Source: Halisarca cf. caerulea
Lineage: Eukaryota > Porifera > Demospongiae > Chondrillida > Halisarcidae
Length of the DNA stretch: 64,000 bases
Assembly (NCBI GenBank): GCA_963170055.1
Contig: CAUJGJ010000292.1
Location: 312,501 to 376,500, forward strand
Reading direction: 5' to 3'
Under the pieces are notes generated by a model, which made no database searches, was not told the DNA's origin, and saw only the letters and a program-made list of their open reading frames with translations. How positions within the stretch are numbered: the stretch's first letter is position 1; each line of letters begins with the position of its first letter. This document shows, piece after piece, positions 37,801 to 49,711 of the stretch. A program made the translations under genes and the position numbers.

Positions 37801-39524
37801 AGTATATTATCAAATTAGGCATTTATTGTCCCATTCTCTCCTCAGTACCAGGTCCACCCATCATAACAGGAGTTCTGCCTCGTTTTTCCCTCGTTGCTAT
37901 TTCCTGGGACCCGCCCACTGAGAAATCTGGCAATGTCACAGAATATCAGGTTGAGTACAAGATCAATGGTGCCATTCACGACTCTGCAGCTCTAGACAGC
38001 AACACCTTTGGAAGATTCCATATGCATCTTGTTCAAGGAGTTGGAAGGAAAGTTAACTCATTACACGAGGTCAGGGTTCGTGCTAGGACAGAGGCTGGAT
38101 ATGGTCCTTACAGTGAAAGAGTGTCCTTTGTTTTCAAGCCTATTGGTGAGTTAGCATACTTGTATTAATAGATATAGGATATACAGTATGCCGTACAGTA
38201 CATCAGACAATGGTCTACTATAGGGTAGTTTAGGCATGAGGACAAACGTAGCATTAATGTAGTATTCATTGATCACAAATCACAAGTCATGCTGATGGAA
38301 TGGTACAGTACATACATTGGCATACACTGCTGGAGTCTATCAGCCTCTCCTTCCACCTCACTCTGTAGTTGAAGCTGCCGTGACCACCACTGGTTGTGAT
38401 AGTGTGTCAATAAACTACACAGTCAACCCCATACCTCAGTGCTGGAACACAGCCCTTCAAGACAGTGTGAGTGAAGTTGTAGTCTCCTATCATGAGAGCA
38501 CAAACACCTCAAACGTACTAAAGAGAAACATCCCTGTGTCTGGAGATGGAGGAGTTGGTCAGCTGTTCATCTCTGGACTGACCAGTGGACAGAGGTACAG
38601 GTTCTCTACAGAAGTTGTAGCTAGACCAGCAGCCAATGGACCACTGCCTGAGGATACCTCAAAGGCTGTAGAGGTTCTCCTACCAAGTCGGGATTGTCAA
38701 GTACCAAATAACAGTAGTAAAAGGGAGTACTTCACACCCACCAGTTAGTACTACAGTACACCATGGACCAAATTAATTTTCATATCTTGTGTTTAAATTT
38801 CTATAATGTAGTACTTTAACCTTTAGGGAACTGCTCACTCACTATTCCTCAATGTTGTGAGGTCTTCACATCTGAGCCTACAACTACATCACAGCCTACG
38901 CCAGAGGTTCAGCCCACCAGTGTGACCACACCCCCTACAGGTGCATACTATTGTACATGGTTTTCAAGCATATTGGCGAATAACAGTATTATCTTGAAGA
39001 TTTAAAACAACATTTCTCCTTCAGCTATACACAAACTATGCATGGAATCGGAAATGACAGGAAATAATGGTTAATACATAATTATGCAGATGATATGAGT
39101 ATTATTGTAAACTTAAATACTCTGTAGCTGACATCAGCCCTAGCTCTAGTATGTAATATGTATCACTAGTAGCTCCCAGTGGACCATCATCAGAGTAGAG
39201 AGGGTCAGTGCTACATACTGTAAAACAAACCTTTGCACTTAGTCCATTCCTTGCATTGCTGCAGAGTGCATGTTAGCAAAAACAGAACATCCATCATTTC
39301 ACTACGGAGAGGACGGTGTCACCTTCCTCTGTAAGGCTCAGTGGAACATCAACAGATGTCAACTCTCCCAACCAATGGAAGGAATGGAGTGTCTTCCTTC
39401 TCAGAGCAAGTTCACAACTCTCCCCTTCCAATGCAATGAGCTGAGAGGACAAAGAAAGAAGAGAATTGAACTGATGGTACCCAAAGACACTCAGTGTCAT
39501 CTTGTCAGGGTTGACAAGTCATAG
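34269..39524 (+). CDS. G6: secreted FN3 protein, type I with Cys-rich tail
   Basis: Exons: 34269-34341 (signal), 34475-34759 (FN3-A), 34983-35270 (FN3-B), 37846-38145 (FN3-C), 38369-38743 (D), 38827-38940 (Pro/Thr linker), 39265-39524 (tail, TAG). Every exon has exactly the same length as in G3, and the spliced ORF is 564 residues. An in-frame ATG also exists at 34260; 34269 is kept because it matches the paralogues. G3 and G6 share the antisense Tc1 copy in intron 3 and the fusion scar before the tail, so they are sister copies. The tail carries [15 protein letters not shown], and AATAAA follows at 39768. Confidence 0.87.
34789..34858. repeat. (GT)n microsatellite, G6 intron 2
   Basis: GT run after the FN3-A donor, shorter than the G3 counterpart. 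Confidence 0.97.
35334..35888. repeat. 22-bp minisatellite, G6 intron 3 (~25 units)
   Basis: Highly uniform copies of the CACCACATGCTCTCAGTGCA-type unit, the longest of the four arrays. Confidence 0.96.
36307..37671 (-). mobile_element. Tc1/mariner element in G6 intron 3
   Basis: Same element, site and orientation as 11830-13201; termini CAGTGG...CCACTG with TA flanks at 36305-36306 and 37672-37673. Confidence 0.93.
36461..37489 (-). pseudogene. Tc1-type transposase (DD34E), one nonsense codon
   Basis: Helix-turn-helix half from 37489 and a 233-codon catalytic half ending at 36461 lie in one frame, separated by a TAA just after KRT near 37175 where the G3 copy has TTT (Phe). Catalytic residues are FSDESKF, QQDNALIHT and NPIEHLWE. 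It is less decayed than the G3 copy, which has frameshifts instead. Confidence 0.9.
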
Positions 39525-39525
39525 T

Positions 39526-39653
<128 letters not shown>

Positions 39654-39929
39654 GAAGTAACTAAGCATGATTAAACTGCTGTGTGTGCATAACAATGGTC
39701 ATACATTATTACCCAATCATCATAAGCTGTTGCCTAATCATCATACACTATTGCCCAATACATTGAGAATAAAACTTAATTCAAAGAAAATTCCAGATGC
39801 TTGCATAGCTTACAAGTCAAATGCTTACATACACACAACATCCAAACATTCTACGTAAAGACTTAACTTCCAAGGATAGCCAGTTGCATCCAAACTAACA
39901 ATACCTTGCACTTGATATAACCATAAAAA

Positions 39930-40385
39930 GTGGCCTCTGTAGACAGGTGGCCTCTGTAGACAGGTGGCCTCTGTAGACAGGTGGCCTCTGTAGACAGGGT
40001 CAGGATGTCATTGTTTATACTGGGGAGCCTTTAGACATAGGCTATTCCCACAGGCACCCAGTCAATAATAAATAAGTGGCCACTGTAGACAGGTGGCGAC
40101 TTAGGCAAGTGGCCACTGTGGACAGGCAACCTCTGTAGACAGGTGGCCTCTGTAGACAAGTGAGCACTGTAGACAGGCAACCTCTGTAGACAGGTGGCCT
40201 CTGTAGACAGGTGAGCACTGTAGACAGGTGAACACTGTAGACAGGTGGCCACTGTAGACAGGTGGTCACTGTAGACAGGTGGTCACTGTAGACAGGTGAC
40301 CACTGTAGACAGGTGGCCACTGTAGACAGGTGGTCACTGTAGACAGGTGACCACTGGAGACAGGTGGCCACTGTAGACAGGTGAG
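39930..40385. repeat. 17-bp minisatellite between G6 and G7
   Basis: Same ACAGGTGGCCACTGTAG family, more variant units (CAACCTCTGTAG). Confidence 0.92.
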
Positions 40386-40391
40386 CCCCGC

Positions 40392-40690
40392 ATGGACACA
40401 GGTAAACAAGCATTCACTACATCAAGAGTGAAATTGTCAATCTACACTCATTTGTACTTCCTGTGTGGAACTACTGATGGCAGCAAATCCTTACACAATG
40501 GATGGGAATACAAATGGCCAACAACACATACTAATTACATAGAGTACACACACATGGATGCACAGTGCAATGCTGTAAGGCTTCTCTATTGTATAGTATA
40601 CTGCATGTGCTTGGATGGTGATGTGAACCCCTACAAATGCAATTGGTTTATACTGAACTTCATGTGTGAGGTCCATCTACCGCAGAAGAG
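40392..40690 (+). promoter_or_regulatory. Conserved 5'-flank block, G7
   Basis: Same block as upstream of G3, G4 and G6; its ORF begins MDTGKQAFTTSR. The last part is duplicated 188 bases further on. Confidence 0.4.
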
Positions 40691-40887
40691 CTGGTGGCTT
40701 TCTTATGACATTCCTTTAAAACCACGAAATGCCCCCTTTCTGGCTGAGTTTGCACACAACCTATCTGCGTTCTCTATTGTACAGTATACTGCATGTGCTT
40801 GGATGGTGGTGTGAACCCCTACAAATGCAATCGGTTTATAAGGTAGGTCATGTGTGAGGTCCATCTACCGCAGAAGAGCTGGTGGTC
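40601..40887 (+). repeat. 188-bp tandem duplication of G7 proximal promoter
   Basis: CTGCATGTGCTTGGATGG starts at 40601 and 40789, and CGCAGAAGAGCTGGTGG at 40681 and 40869. The copies are separated by DNA also found upstream of G3 (CTTTCTTATGACATTCC). Confidence 0.85.
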
Positions 40888-41409
40888 ATGGCCTCCCTCT
40901 CAGAAGTTCTTCTGTTTGCTGTAGTCTTACTATCAGCAGCTGTCAGTGTCAAAGGAGCAAGTAAGCTAGTGAACACATATCCTCACATACTGTTATATTT
41001 GGAAGTACAGAGTGAAAGATTTTGTGGTGTGGGAAGTTCAGGGAGAAATATCACTAACTCTACTGTCCTCTTTTCTCCCTTCCCGGCTACCCCACAGTTG
41101 ACCCACCTGGAACTCCAGTGGTAAGAGCAGTGTCCAGCACAACTGTAGTGTACATGTTCCAATCTTCACCTACTGCTGGAGCTACGTATGAAGTGATGTT
41201 CATTTCAAACAGAACTGGAGTACCAAACTTAGGACCACAGACTGTGGGTGTCAGCAGTGGTGTTGTAATACGAAGCACAGCAGGACTAACTCCAGCCACT
41301 GACTACACTCTGAGTGTTGTGGCTGTTTCTGGAGGAGAGAGGAGCAGTGCAGTATCAGTTGATTTCACTACAAAACCAGCAAGTATGGATGTGCTCATGT
41401 CTGTATGTA

Positions 41410-41507
<98 letters not shown>

Positions 41508-41531
41508 ATGTGTGTGTGTGTGTGCACATGT

Positions 41532-41577
<46 letters not shown>

Positions 41578-41615
41578 AAAACCAGCAAGTATGGATACGT
41601 ACTCTGTGTGTGTGT

Positions 41616-41684
<69 letters not shown>

Positions 41685-41729
41685 TGTGTGTGTGTACAAA
41701 ACCAGCAAGTATGGATGTGTTCATGTCTG

Positions 41730-41813
<84 letters not shown>

Positions 41814-44800
41814 ATTGTGTGTGTATATGGGCACATGTATGTGTCACTATGTACATGGTAGCATGTTAGGTAGTGGTTGGGAGTATATAAATGACGGCAT
41901 TTCTTTAACAAAATATGTACATTCTAATGCCATTCTCTAGTTCCAAGTGGACCTCCACAGAATGTGACAGTCACGAACATAACATCATCATCCATCACCA
42001 TTGAGTGGGAGGAGCCTAGTCCTCAACACATCAATGACAAACAAGGAATAACCGGCTACCAACTCAAGGTAGATGGTCGGACAGTTGGGAGTACCACCAC
42101 TAGGAGCTACACCTTCTCCAACCTCTCTCCTGGTGTCGAGTACACACTCACAATACTAGCAGTCAATAGTGTGGGAACAAGTGCAGACAGAAATGGAGCA
42201 AAGATTACACACACAACACCTTCTACAAGTAAGTGTAGAATGGAGTCAGTAGCTTTGCATGCCCAATTGTTGTTGACTCTAACATTCACACACACCACAT
42301 GCTCTCAGTGCACACACCACATGCTCTCAGTGCACACACCACATGCTCTCAGTGCACACACCACATGCTCTCAGTGCACACACCACATGCTCTCAGTGCA
42401 CACACCACATGTTCTCAGTGCACACACCACATGCTCTCAGTGCACACACCACATGTTCTCAGTGCACACACCACATGCTCTCAGTGCACACATCACATGC
42501 TCTCAGTGCACACACCACATGCTCTCAGTGCACACACCACATGCTCTCAGTGCACACACCACATGCTCTCAGTGCACACACCACATGCTCTCAGTGCACA
42601 CACCACATGCTCTCAGTGCACACGCCACATGCTCTCAGTGCACACGCCACATGCTCTCAGTGCACACACCACATGCTCTCAGTGCACACACCACATGCTC
42701 TCAGTGCACACACCACATGCTCTCAGTGCACACACCAGTGTACCAACCATGTGTGGTGTGAACTGCCACTGTGACCAGACGGTGTGCATTAATCCCACTA
42801 TCCTCAGTTGTCAAAGGCTTTCAACTGACAATAGAAATGGAATCTGTACATGCAGTGACCATGCATTGGGGGCATCTAGTACAGACCACAGTGTGTGCTG
42901 GAATGGTCAGCACTTGACGAGATTCTGACATCATTAGACTATCGACACATGTTCATTCAGTATATGGAATAGTTTATATAAATATTATACAAAGACATGT
43001 ACTATACTGTAGTAAAAATAATGTTAATGTAATGTTAAACTATTAATAAACATACAAAAGGAACTGCAGATGTACTTAAAGCACATGCACACACACTGTA
43101 TACAGTGGGCTCTGGTTAATCCGACAACATCTGTTCCCAAAAATGTATGTAGGATAAACCAGGTGTTGGATAAACCAGGTGTTGGATAAATCAGGTGTTG
43201 GGTAAACCAGGTGTTGGACAAATCAGGTGTTGGGTAAACCAGGTGTTGGGTAAACCAGGTGTTGGATAAATCAGGTGTTGGGTAAACCAGGTGTTGGACA
43301 AATCAGGTGTTGGGTAAACCAGGTGTTGGGTAAACCAGGTGTTGGACAAATCAGGTGTTGGGTAAACCAGGTGTTGGGTAAACCAGGTGTTGGATAAATC
43401 AGGTGTTGGATAAATCAGGTGTTGGGTAAACCAGGTGTTGGACAAATCAGGTGTTGGGTAAACCAGGTGTTGGGTAAACCAGGTGTTGGGTAAACCAGGT
43501 GTTGGATAAATCAGGTGTTGGATAAATCAGGTGTTGGGTAAACCAGGTGTTGGACAAATCAGGTGCAATTGTGTACAGTTTAGTGATGGGGATTCACGAA
43601 ACAGCTAGTGTTGGATAAATGAGGTTTCCGTGTATACTAGTACCAGTGTTGGATAAATCAGACGTGACTGTATATCTAATGTAACCGTATTACGTAGGCA
43701 CAACTGTCCCATTCTCTCCTCAGTACCAGGTCCACCCATCATAACAGGAGTACTGCCTCGGTTCTCCCAGGTTGCTATTTCCTGGGACCCGCCCACTGAG
43801 AAATCTGGCAATGTCACAGAATATCAGGTTGAGTACAAGATCAATGGTGTCATTCACGACTCCACAGTTCTAGACAGTAGCACCTTTGGAAGATTCCATA
43901 TGCATCTTGTTCAAGGAGTTGGAAAGAAAGTAAACTCACTACACGAGGTCAGGGTTCGTGCTAGGACAGAGGCTGGATATGGTCCTTACAGTGAAAGAGT
44001 GTCCTTTGTTTTCAAGTCTATTGGTGAGTTAGCATGGGTATAAATAGATATAGGATGACACATGTTACATCAGACCAAGGTCTACAGTACATCAGATATG
44101 AGGGCATTTGTATGAATACAAACCACAAACTATGCTGATGGAACGGTATTAATATACATGCTATTTACGGTGTGTACATACATTGGCATACACTGCTGGA
44201 GTCTATCAGCCTCTCCTTCCTCCTCACTCTGCAGTTGAAGCTACCGTGACCACCACTGGTTGTGATAGTGTGTCAATAAACTACACAGTCAACCCCATTC
44301 CTCAGTGCAGGAACACAGCACTTCAAGACAGAGTGAGTGAAGTCATAGTCTCCTATCATGAGAGTACAAACCCCTCAAACATACTAAAGAGAAACATCCC
44401 TGTGTCTGGAGATGGAGGAGTTGGTCAGCTGTTCATCTCTGGACTGACAAGTGGACAGAGGTACAGGTTCTCTACAGAAGTTGTAGCTAGACCAGCAGCC
44501 AATGGACCATTGCCTGAGGATACCTCAAAGGCTGTAGAGGTTCTCCTACCAGGTCGGGATTGCCAAGTACCAAACAACTGCAGTAAAAGGGAATACTTCA
44601 TACCTACTAGTTAGTACCACAGTTATGGAACAAACTAATTTACCTTTTCTGTGTTTTCCGTAATTTTAGTTTAGTATTGTCTACGTTCACACAGGGAACT
44701 GCTCATTCATGTCTCCTCAACCTTGTGAGGTCTCCACATCAGTCTTTACGCCTGTGCCCACGACTACATCTGATTCACCACTTCAGCCACAGCCAACGCA

Positions 44801-47129
44801 GACTCAGTCACAGGTTACATCTCAGGTGCAGCCCACCAGTGTGACCACACCCCCTACAGGTGTGTACTGTTTTATGTGGTTAAATTTTCATGCAATAACT
44901 ATTTCGGAGGTTTGTTTATTGGGACCTAATGTATGCATGAAAAGTTCTATACTTGAAAAAAGTGGTCAAGGTTCTTGTGCAATGATCAAAACGGCCTTGA
45001 AAAGAAACAGGGTCATATATAGAGATGTGTTGCAGTTCCTTCTCTATCCTATTCTTTAGGGACATTCATCCACAAACTGAGAAAGTTTGTACTAACAATA
45101 ATAGACTGAATAGGTAGGAATCTAAGGGTTAAAGGGGTATCCGCAAAAGTCTGACAATCAGTGGTCCTTGAAATTTCCATCCCACAATAATTATTATTCA
45201 GCATGTATGGTATAAGCATGTGTTGGCTACAAACCCCCTACCTCCAATCTGCTGTTGGTCACTACATACACTTACAATAAGCTAGTGTCAATCACTACAG
45301 GTACCATCGATGGAGACCCAATGTTCTCAGTACCACTTGCAATAAATGAACATGATTTAGCAAAGTTTTCTAAGTCAGATAAGCAGTGGGACCTGTGCTA
45401 TGAGGTTCACGGACAGCAGCAAAAGGTGTACAACTTAGTGTCTGACTCGTGTGTGACGATCAACGCACAACTTGAGCTGGCATCTAATCCGAAGGTTGGG
45501 AATGTTATCACGAGATTAGGATTTAAGTCTCTGGACTACGACGGATGGTGTCACGAAATAGAAGTGACTCTTGATGGTCACAAGCTCCTGGTCGACAACA
45601 AGGAAGTGGAGGACAAGTGGGAAAACAAAAGAGTACATGCAGAAAAAATTAGCAATTCAATCACAGTATCTGTTCCCAACTGCAACAGGAAGGGACTGAG
45701 CTTTAAGACAATATTCCACGACATGAATGGAGCAGACATGATCAAGTTTATGATAGCTGAAGGTAGTGGACTTTCAACGACATCTCATGGTTTAATCGGT
45801 CAGTGCACACATGCAGAGCACACAACCAGCCATAGGCACACAGCACTATGACATTGTACATTTGCCATATTATTAAGAATCTTACCCCAATCATCCTATC
45901 ATTATCATGTACTGTACATTTACTATATGCATATATACACATAATATTATACATGCACACATACATGCGGTAAGGATATGTACATGCATACTGTACATAC
46001 AATCATACATATTGCATATACACACCCAAGGCCTTTACGTACAAACACCTCCCACACCTTTTCTGTGGGACGTCTTGTGACAAACCACCTATAATATGCA
46101 TGGGGTGAATCAAATCTCTATCAAACGGAGTGGTCTTCTGACAGCACAATATGCCATGGCAGAGCAGTGGTGTCCTAATAAGCAGGTGACTGCAATTCGA
46201 AGGTGTCCTTTTGAGGTTTCACCATATCTGACCAAGTACACAAACGTGTTTTGACCAAAGGTACAGGATGTCTCATAGAGGGTGCAAACAGTGTAGTATT
46301 CCTGAGAAATCTGCCTAACAAAACAGAAACTTCCATGTACAGTGGAACTTGTTTAGTAAGTACCTGGTTTAGTACATACTCCTGGATAGTAAGTACTCCT
46401 CATTCTGTCCCTGCGTATACCTCATGTACATAAAACAACCCTGATAGTAAGTACCTCTGATGATAAGTACTGATTTTGTGTCCCCTTTAAGGTACGTACT
46501 GTACTAAGCAAGTTCCACTGTACTTGCTTTGGGCCTCAAACAAATCCAGATACTGTACATAAACCATTTCAATCTTGCACCAGGTACTGTACGTATACAC
46601 TATCATTTTCACAGTGTGGAACTTTCACTGACTGTGAAATCTAGCAATTTTGCATTTTTATTCATGGACAGCCATGTTTTGCCATTGCACAAAAGTCCGA
46701 TCAAAATTTTGTGAAGGTGCAAACTTTCGTGGATGGCTTCCAATCTGTGAAAACTGTGAATATAAAACCAACCAAAATAAAGTGCATACAGTTCTACCAA
46801 GAGCTATTGCCATCACATGGCATGCATTCTGCCCACACACTGCAGGTTAGTTCTGGAACAAGCAAGTTGAAGTCAGAGCACTAACAGATAAGGAAGCCGT
46901 CCTTGACACAAAGTACAAAGTGACCATTAACTCACCTTTCAGTGGTCGAAGAGAGTTTATTGGAGAGTACTATCCAGTCACTTGGGACCTTCAGACAACA
47001 CCTTGTCTCTATGCAGGCTCAGATGACGGGTCACCAGTGATTGAGGGGCACTTATCAGACTATGAGGCTGGGGGGCTGTTCAATCCTGATTTCGTATATT
47101 CACAGTTCACTGGGGAAAGGTGTGGGTAG
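40888..47129 (+). CDS. G7: FN3 protein ending in ITIH C-terminal (VWD-like) domain
   Basis: Exons: 40888-40960 (signal), 41098-41382 (FN3-A), 41941-42228 (FN3-B), 43724-44023 (FN3-C), 44235-44609 (D), 44695-44859 (long Pro/Gln/Thr linker), 45301-45798 (ITIH domain: TIDGDPMFSVPLA, WDLCYEVHG, YNLVSDSCVTINAQL, SHGLIG). Then 3 options: read-through to a stop at 45851 (678 residues); a splice to the natural site at 46846, which meets TAG at once; or a splice to an AG six codons or so downstream of the TAG (46888), giving 741 residues to 47129. The ITIH C-terminal family is known from inter-alpha-trypsin inhibitor heavy chains. Fusion to FN3 modules is unusual. The first seven exons are well supported; the end is not. 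Confidence 0.7.
41411..41816. repeat. (GT)n microsatellites with two copies of the exon end, G7 intron 2
   Basis: Three GT blocks separated by near-copies of the FN3-A exon end and donor (ACAAAACCAGCAAGTATGG) near 41576 and 41696; the original is at about 41370. Confidence 0.93.
42294..42736. repeat. 22-bp minisatellite, G7 intron 3 (~20 units)
   Basis: Same family as in G3, G4 and G6. Confidence 0.96.
43140..43566. repeat. 16-bp minisatellite, G7 intron 3
   Basis: About 26 units of GGTGTTGGGTAAACCA / GGTGTTGGATAAATCA. A shorter, decayed version lies in G4 intron 3 (18840-18990). The flank starts CAGTGGGCTCTGGTTAATCC, like a pogo/Tigger-type terminus. Confidence 0.92.
46340..46520. mobile_element. 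181-bp MITE in G7 last intron
   Basis: Termini CAGTGGAACTTG and CAAGTTCCACTG with TA flanks; the matching site downstream of G4 lacks it. Confidence 0.9.
46600..46805. repeat. Dispersed repeat, also at 50690-50880
   Basis: Both copies share GAACTTTCA, CATGTTTTGC, a GATC-AATTTT region, AATGGCTTCCAAT and GTGAATATAAAACC in the same order. Confidence 0.55.
46846..47129 (+). pseudogene. ITIH terminal exon of G7 with leading nonsense codon
   Basis: Homologue of 23364-23626. Here the second codon is TAG (CAG in the other copy). It keeps the complete end (GGLFNPDFVYSQF), which the other copy has lost. An AG at 46887, phase 1, would bypass the stop at the cost of about 14 residues. Confidence 0.6.
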
Positions 47130-47709
47130 AGGCCCACGTTTGTGACATGTGTACACATTTACATTTAATTTGACATTAATGGCAACATTCATTAATTTAT
47201 CTTGGCTTACTTATGATATCAAAATTGACAGTGTATATGGAAGTAAGCCGAACATGCTCCATCAAAGAGCAGCTAAAAATACACCTTCCACAAGTACTTA
47301 TCATAGCCAATGGCATATAACCTTGTACGTTGACTACCATGGCTCCTCTCTCCAAAGGATACTTTGAGGAGTGAAAACAGGTTCATGCTGGCTACCAATG
47401 TTACAGACATTACAGTATAAAAAATCTAGTATGCTGATCCACTATGGTGCTATGAGTGGTTCCCGCTATTTGTGTGTGTGGGGTGGGGGAGGGGGTGAGG
47501 GGTGGGGAGGGGGAGGAGGGGTATATGAGAGGCTTTTTACACTGTTAGCTTCATTCAGCAAGGCACCTCGCTGGGGAGAGTGGCTGTCAGCAATACTGGG
47601 TCAGTGTTGTCATTGAGCATGTGACCAGCTATGTGTACCTACAGCAAAAGGAGTAGGCAGGACTGCTAATATACAGAAGAGCTATAGAGCATACATGCAT
47701 ACATGCTCG

Positions 47710-47711
<2 letters not shown>

Positions 47712-47791
<80 letters not shown>

Positions 47792-47792
47792 T
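47712..47792. repeat. (CA)n(GA)n compound microsatellite
   Basis: CA run followed by a short GA run. Confidence 0.95.
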
Positions 47793-48385
47793 AGAGTTGC
47801 TATGGAAACAAAATGGAGAAGTGGTCTAAAGTGCTGTGAAAGATTTTCTCCACAAGAAGGCTTTATGGGGATTGCTGTCTAAGCCAAAACACAACACAGC
47901 TGCAGCTACCAACTAGCGCTGTCTTATTAAAGAATTGGAGTTGACCTTTTAGCCGCTTCGTCTATTTGAGGTTTAATGTTTATTGTTGTCTTTGCCTCAA
48001 CAAGACCCATGGGAGCAAGAGACAGTGGTAGCAGTTTATAGGGGTTCTCACATTCTATACTGTGCAGAATTCACAATTTCTTTTGGCAGTATTGGAAACC
48101 AAGGACCCATATACCTATAGTTACATGCTCTTACTCCTGTGTTTCCTTATTGTATTCCATCTATTAATATATTACTGTATTTTACTCCCTCTTCTGTCTA
48201 TTGTTTTTGTATCCACATGCAACTCTCCTGTGTATTCATGTATTGCAAGTTTTAGCCCACACTGTGCAGCGTTATCCTTATAATGCTTTTGGCAGTGGTT
48301 AAAACTTGTGACCACATGTTCACCATCTATTATTTCTTACTCCCACCTGTATGTCTGTATCTCTTAATAATAATGGTGACATGTT

Positions 48386-48390
<5 letters not shown>

Positions 48391-48463
<73 letters not shown>
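48391..48463. repeat. (GA)n microsatellite
   Basis: Uninterrupted GA run of about 36 units. Confidence 0.97.
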
Positions 48464-48464
<1 letters not shown>

Positions 48465-49123
48465 ACAACACTGTGCATTCAAGTAGTACAAGACCCAGTG
48501 GTGCATGACATGTATGGTGCACAAGGAGAGTGTACGTGTGTCAGTGCAAACTTAATCTGAGCCTGATACCATGCGGTCGAAACGCCTTTAATTTTACTTC
48601 ATAAATCCAATTATTTCCTTCGTAATGAAATCAGATTTGATTCCCTGTGGAATGGAGAGTAGTTTCCAGTCTATCAGATAGGACACTAATTTCATTTGGT
48701 TTAGAAACCACATAATAGAATACTAAGAGCACACACACACACACACACACCTGCTGTGCCTCCCAATGCAGCATATAGGCACATACTGTACATACATACA
48801 TGCACAGCCACTACCAGCTCTTACTCACATCACAAGTACACCATCATCCTTAGGTTATGGGCAATACTGTACATGCCACAGAAAGTAGGTCCAGGATGCA
48901 CGTGATAGGAGCATGCATTACCTGGGTTGCCCTGACATTAGAAGTACCTGAGGTACCCTTTTCCCAGCATGTGCTTAGCAAGGTGTGAGAGAGTGCAAGT
49001 TGAAACTTGGGTTGGGGCCTTATTAGGTCAGTGAAGCAATAAGCCATACAAAAATCAAATCCATTAACTCAAAGTAAACACCTGCTAGTCTGCGTGCAGT
49101 TGAAGAACTGGCAGTAGGAGAAG

Positions 49124-49680
49124 ATGTCTCTCCTGGGAAATCTACAGTTTCTTGTAGTCGTGGTGACAGCAGTTGTCAGTGTCAAAGGAGCAGGTGAGTG
49201 AACACACTATCTTCACACACTGTTATGGGTAGAAGTACACTGTTAAGGAAGTCGTGGTGTGGTCAGTTCAGGGAGAAATATCACTGACTCATTCCTCTGA
49301 CACCTTCTCTCCCCTCCTACCCAACAGTTGACCCACCTACAGCTCTAACTGTAAGAGCAATGTCCAACACATCTGTAACGTACACATTCCTATCCTCACC
49401 AACTGCTGGAGCTACGTATGAAGTGATGTTCATTTCAAAGAGAATTGGAGTACCAAACTTAGGACCACAGACTGTGGGTGTCAGCAGTGGTGTTGTAATA
49501 CAACACACAACAGGACTAACTCCAGGTACTGACTACACTCTGAGTGTTGTGGCTGTTTCTGGAGGAGAGAGGAGCAGTGCAGTAACAGTTGATGTTACCA
49601 CAAAACCAGCAAGTATGGATGTGCTCATGTCTGTACTGTGTGTGTGCGTGCATGCATGCGTATGTGTGTGGGTGGGTGTT

Positions 49681-49711
<31 letters not shown>

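Larger units (their letters stand above)
47130..49123. other. G7-G8 intergenic region
   Basis: A G-rich tract (47478-47522), CA then GA runs (47712-47792), a long (GA)n (48391-48463), a hammerhead-like motif (48562-48586) and the G8 promoter region, which resembles that of G5. No gene seen. Confidence 0.6.
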
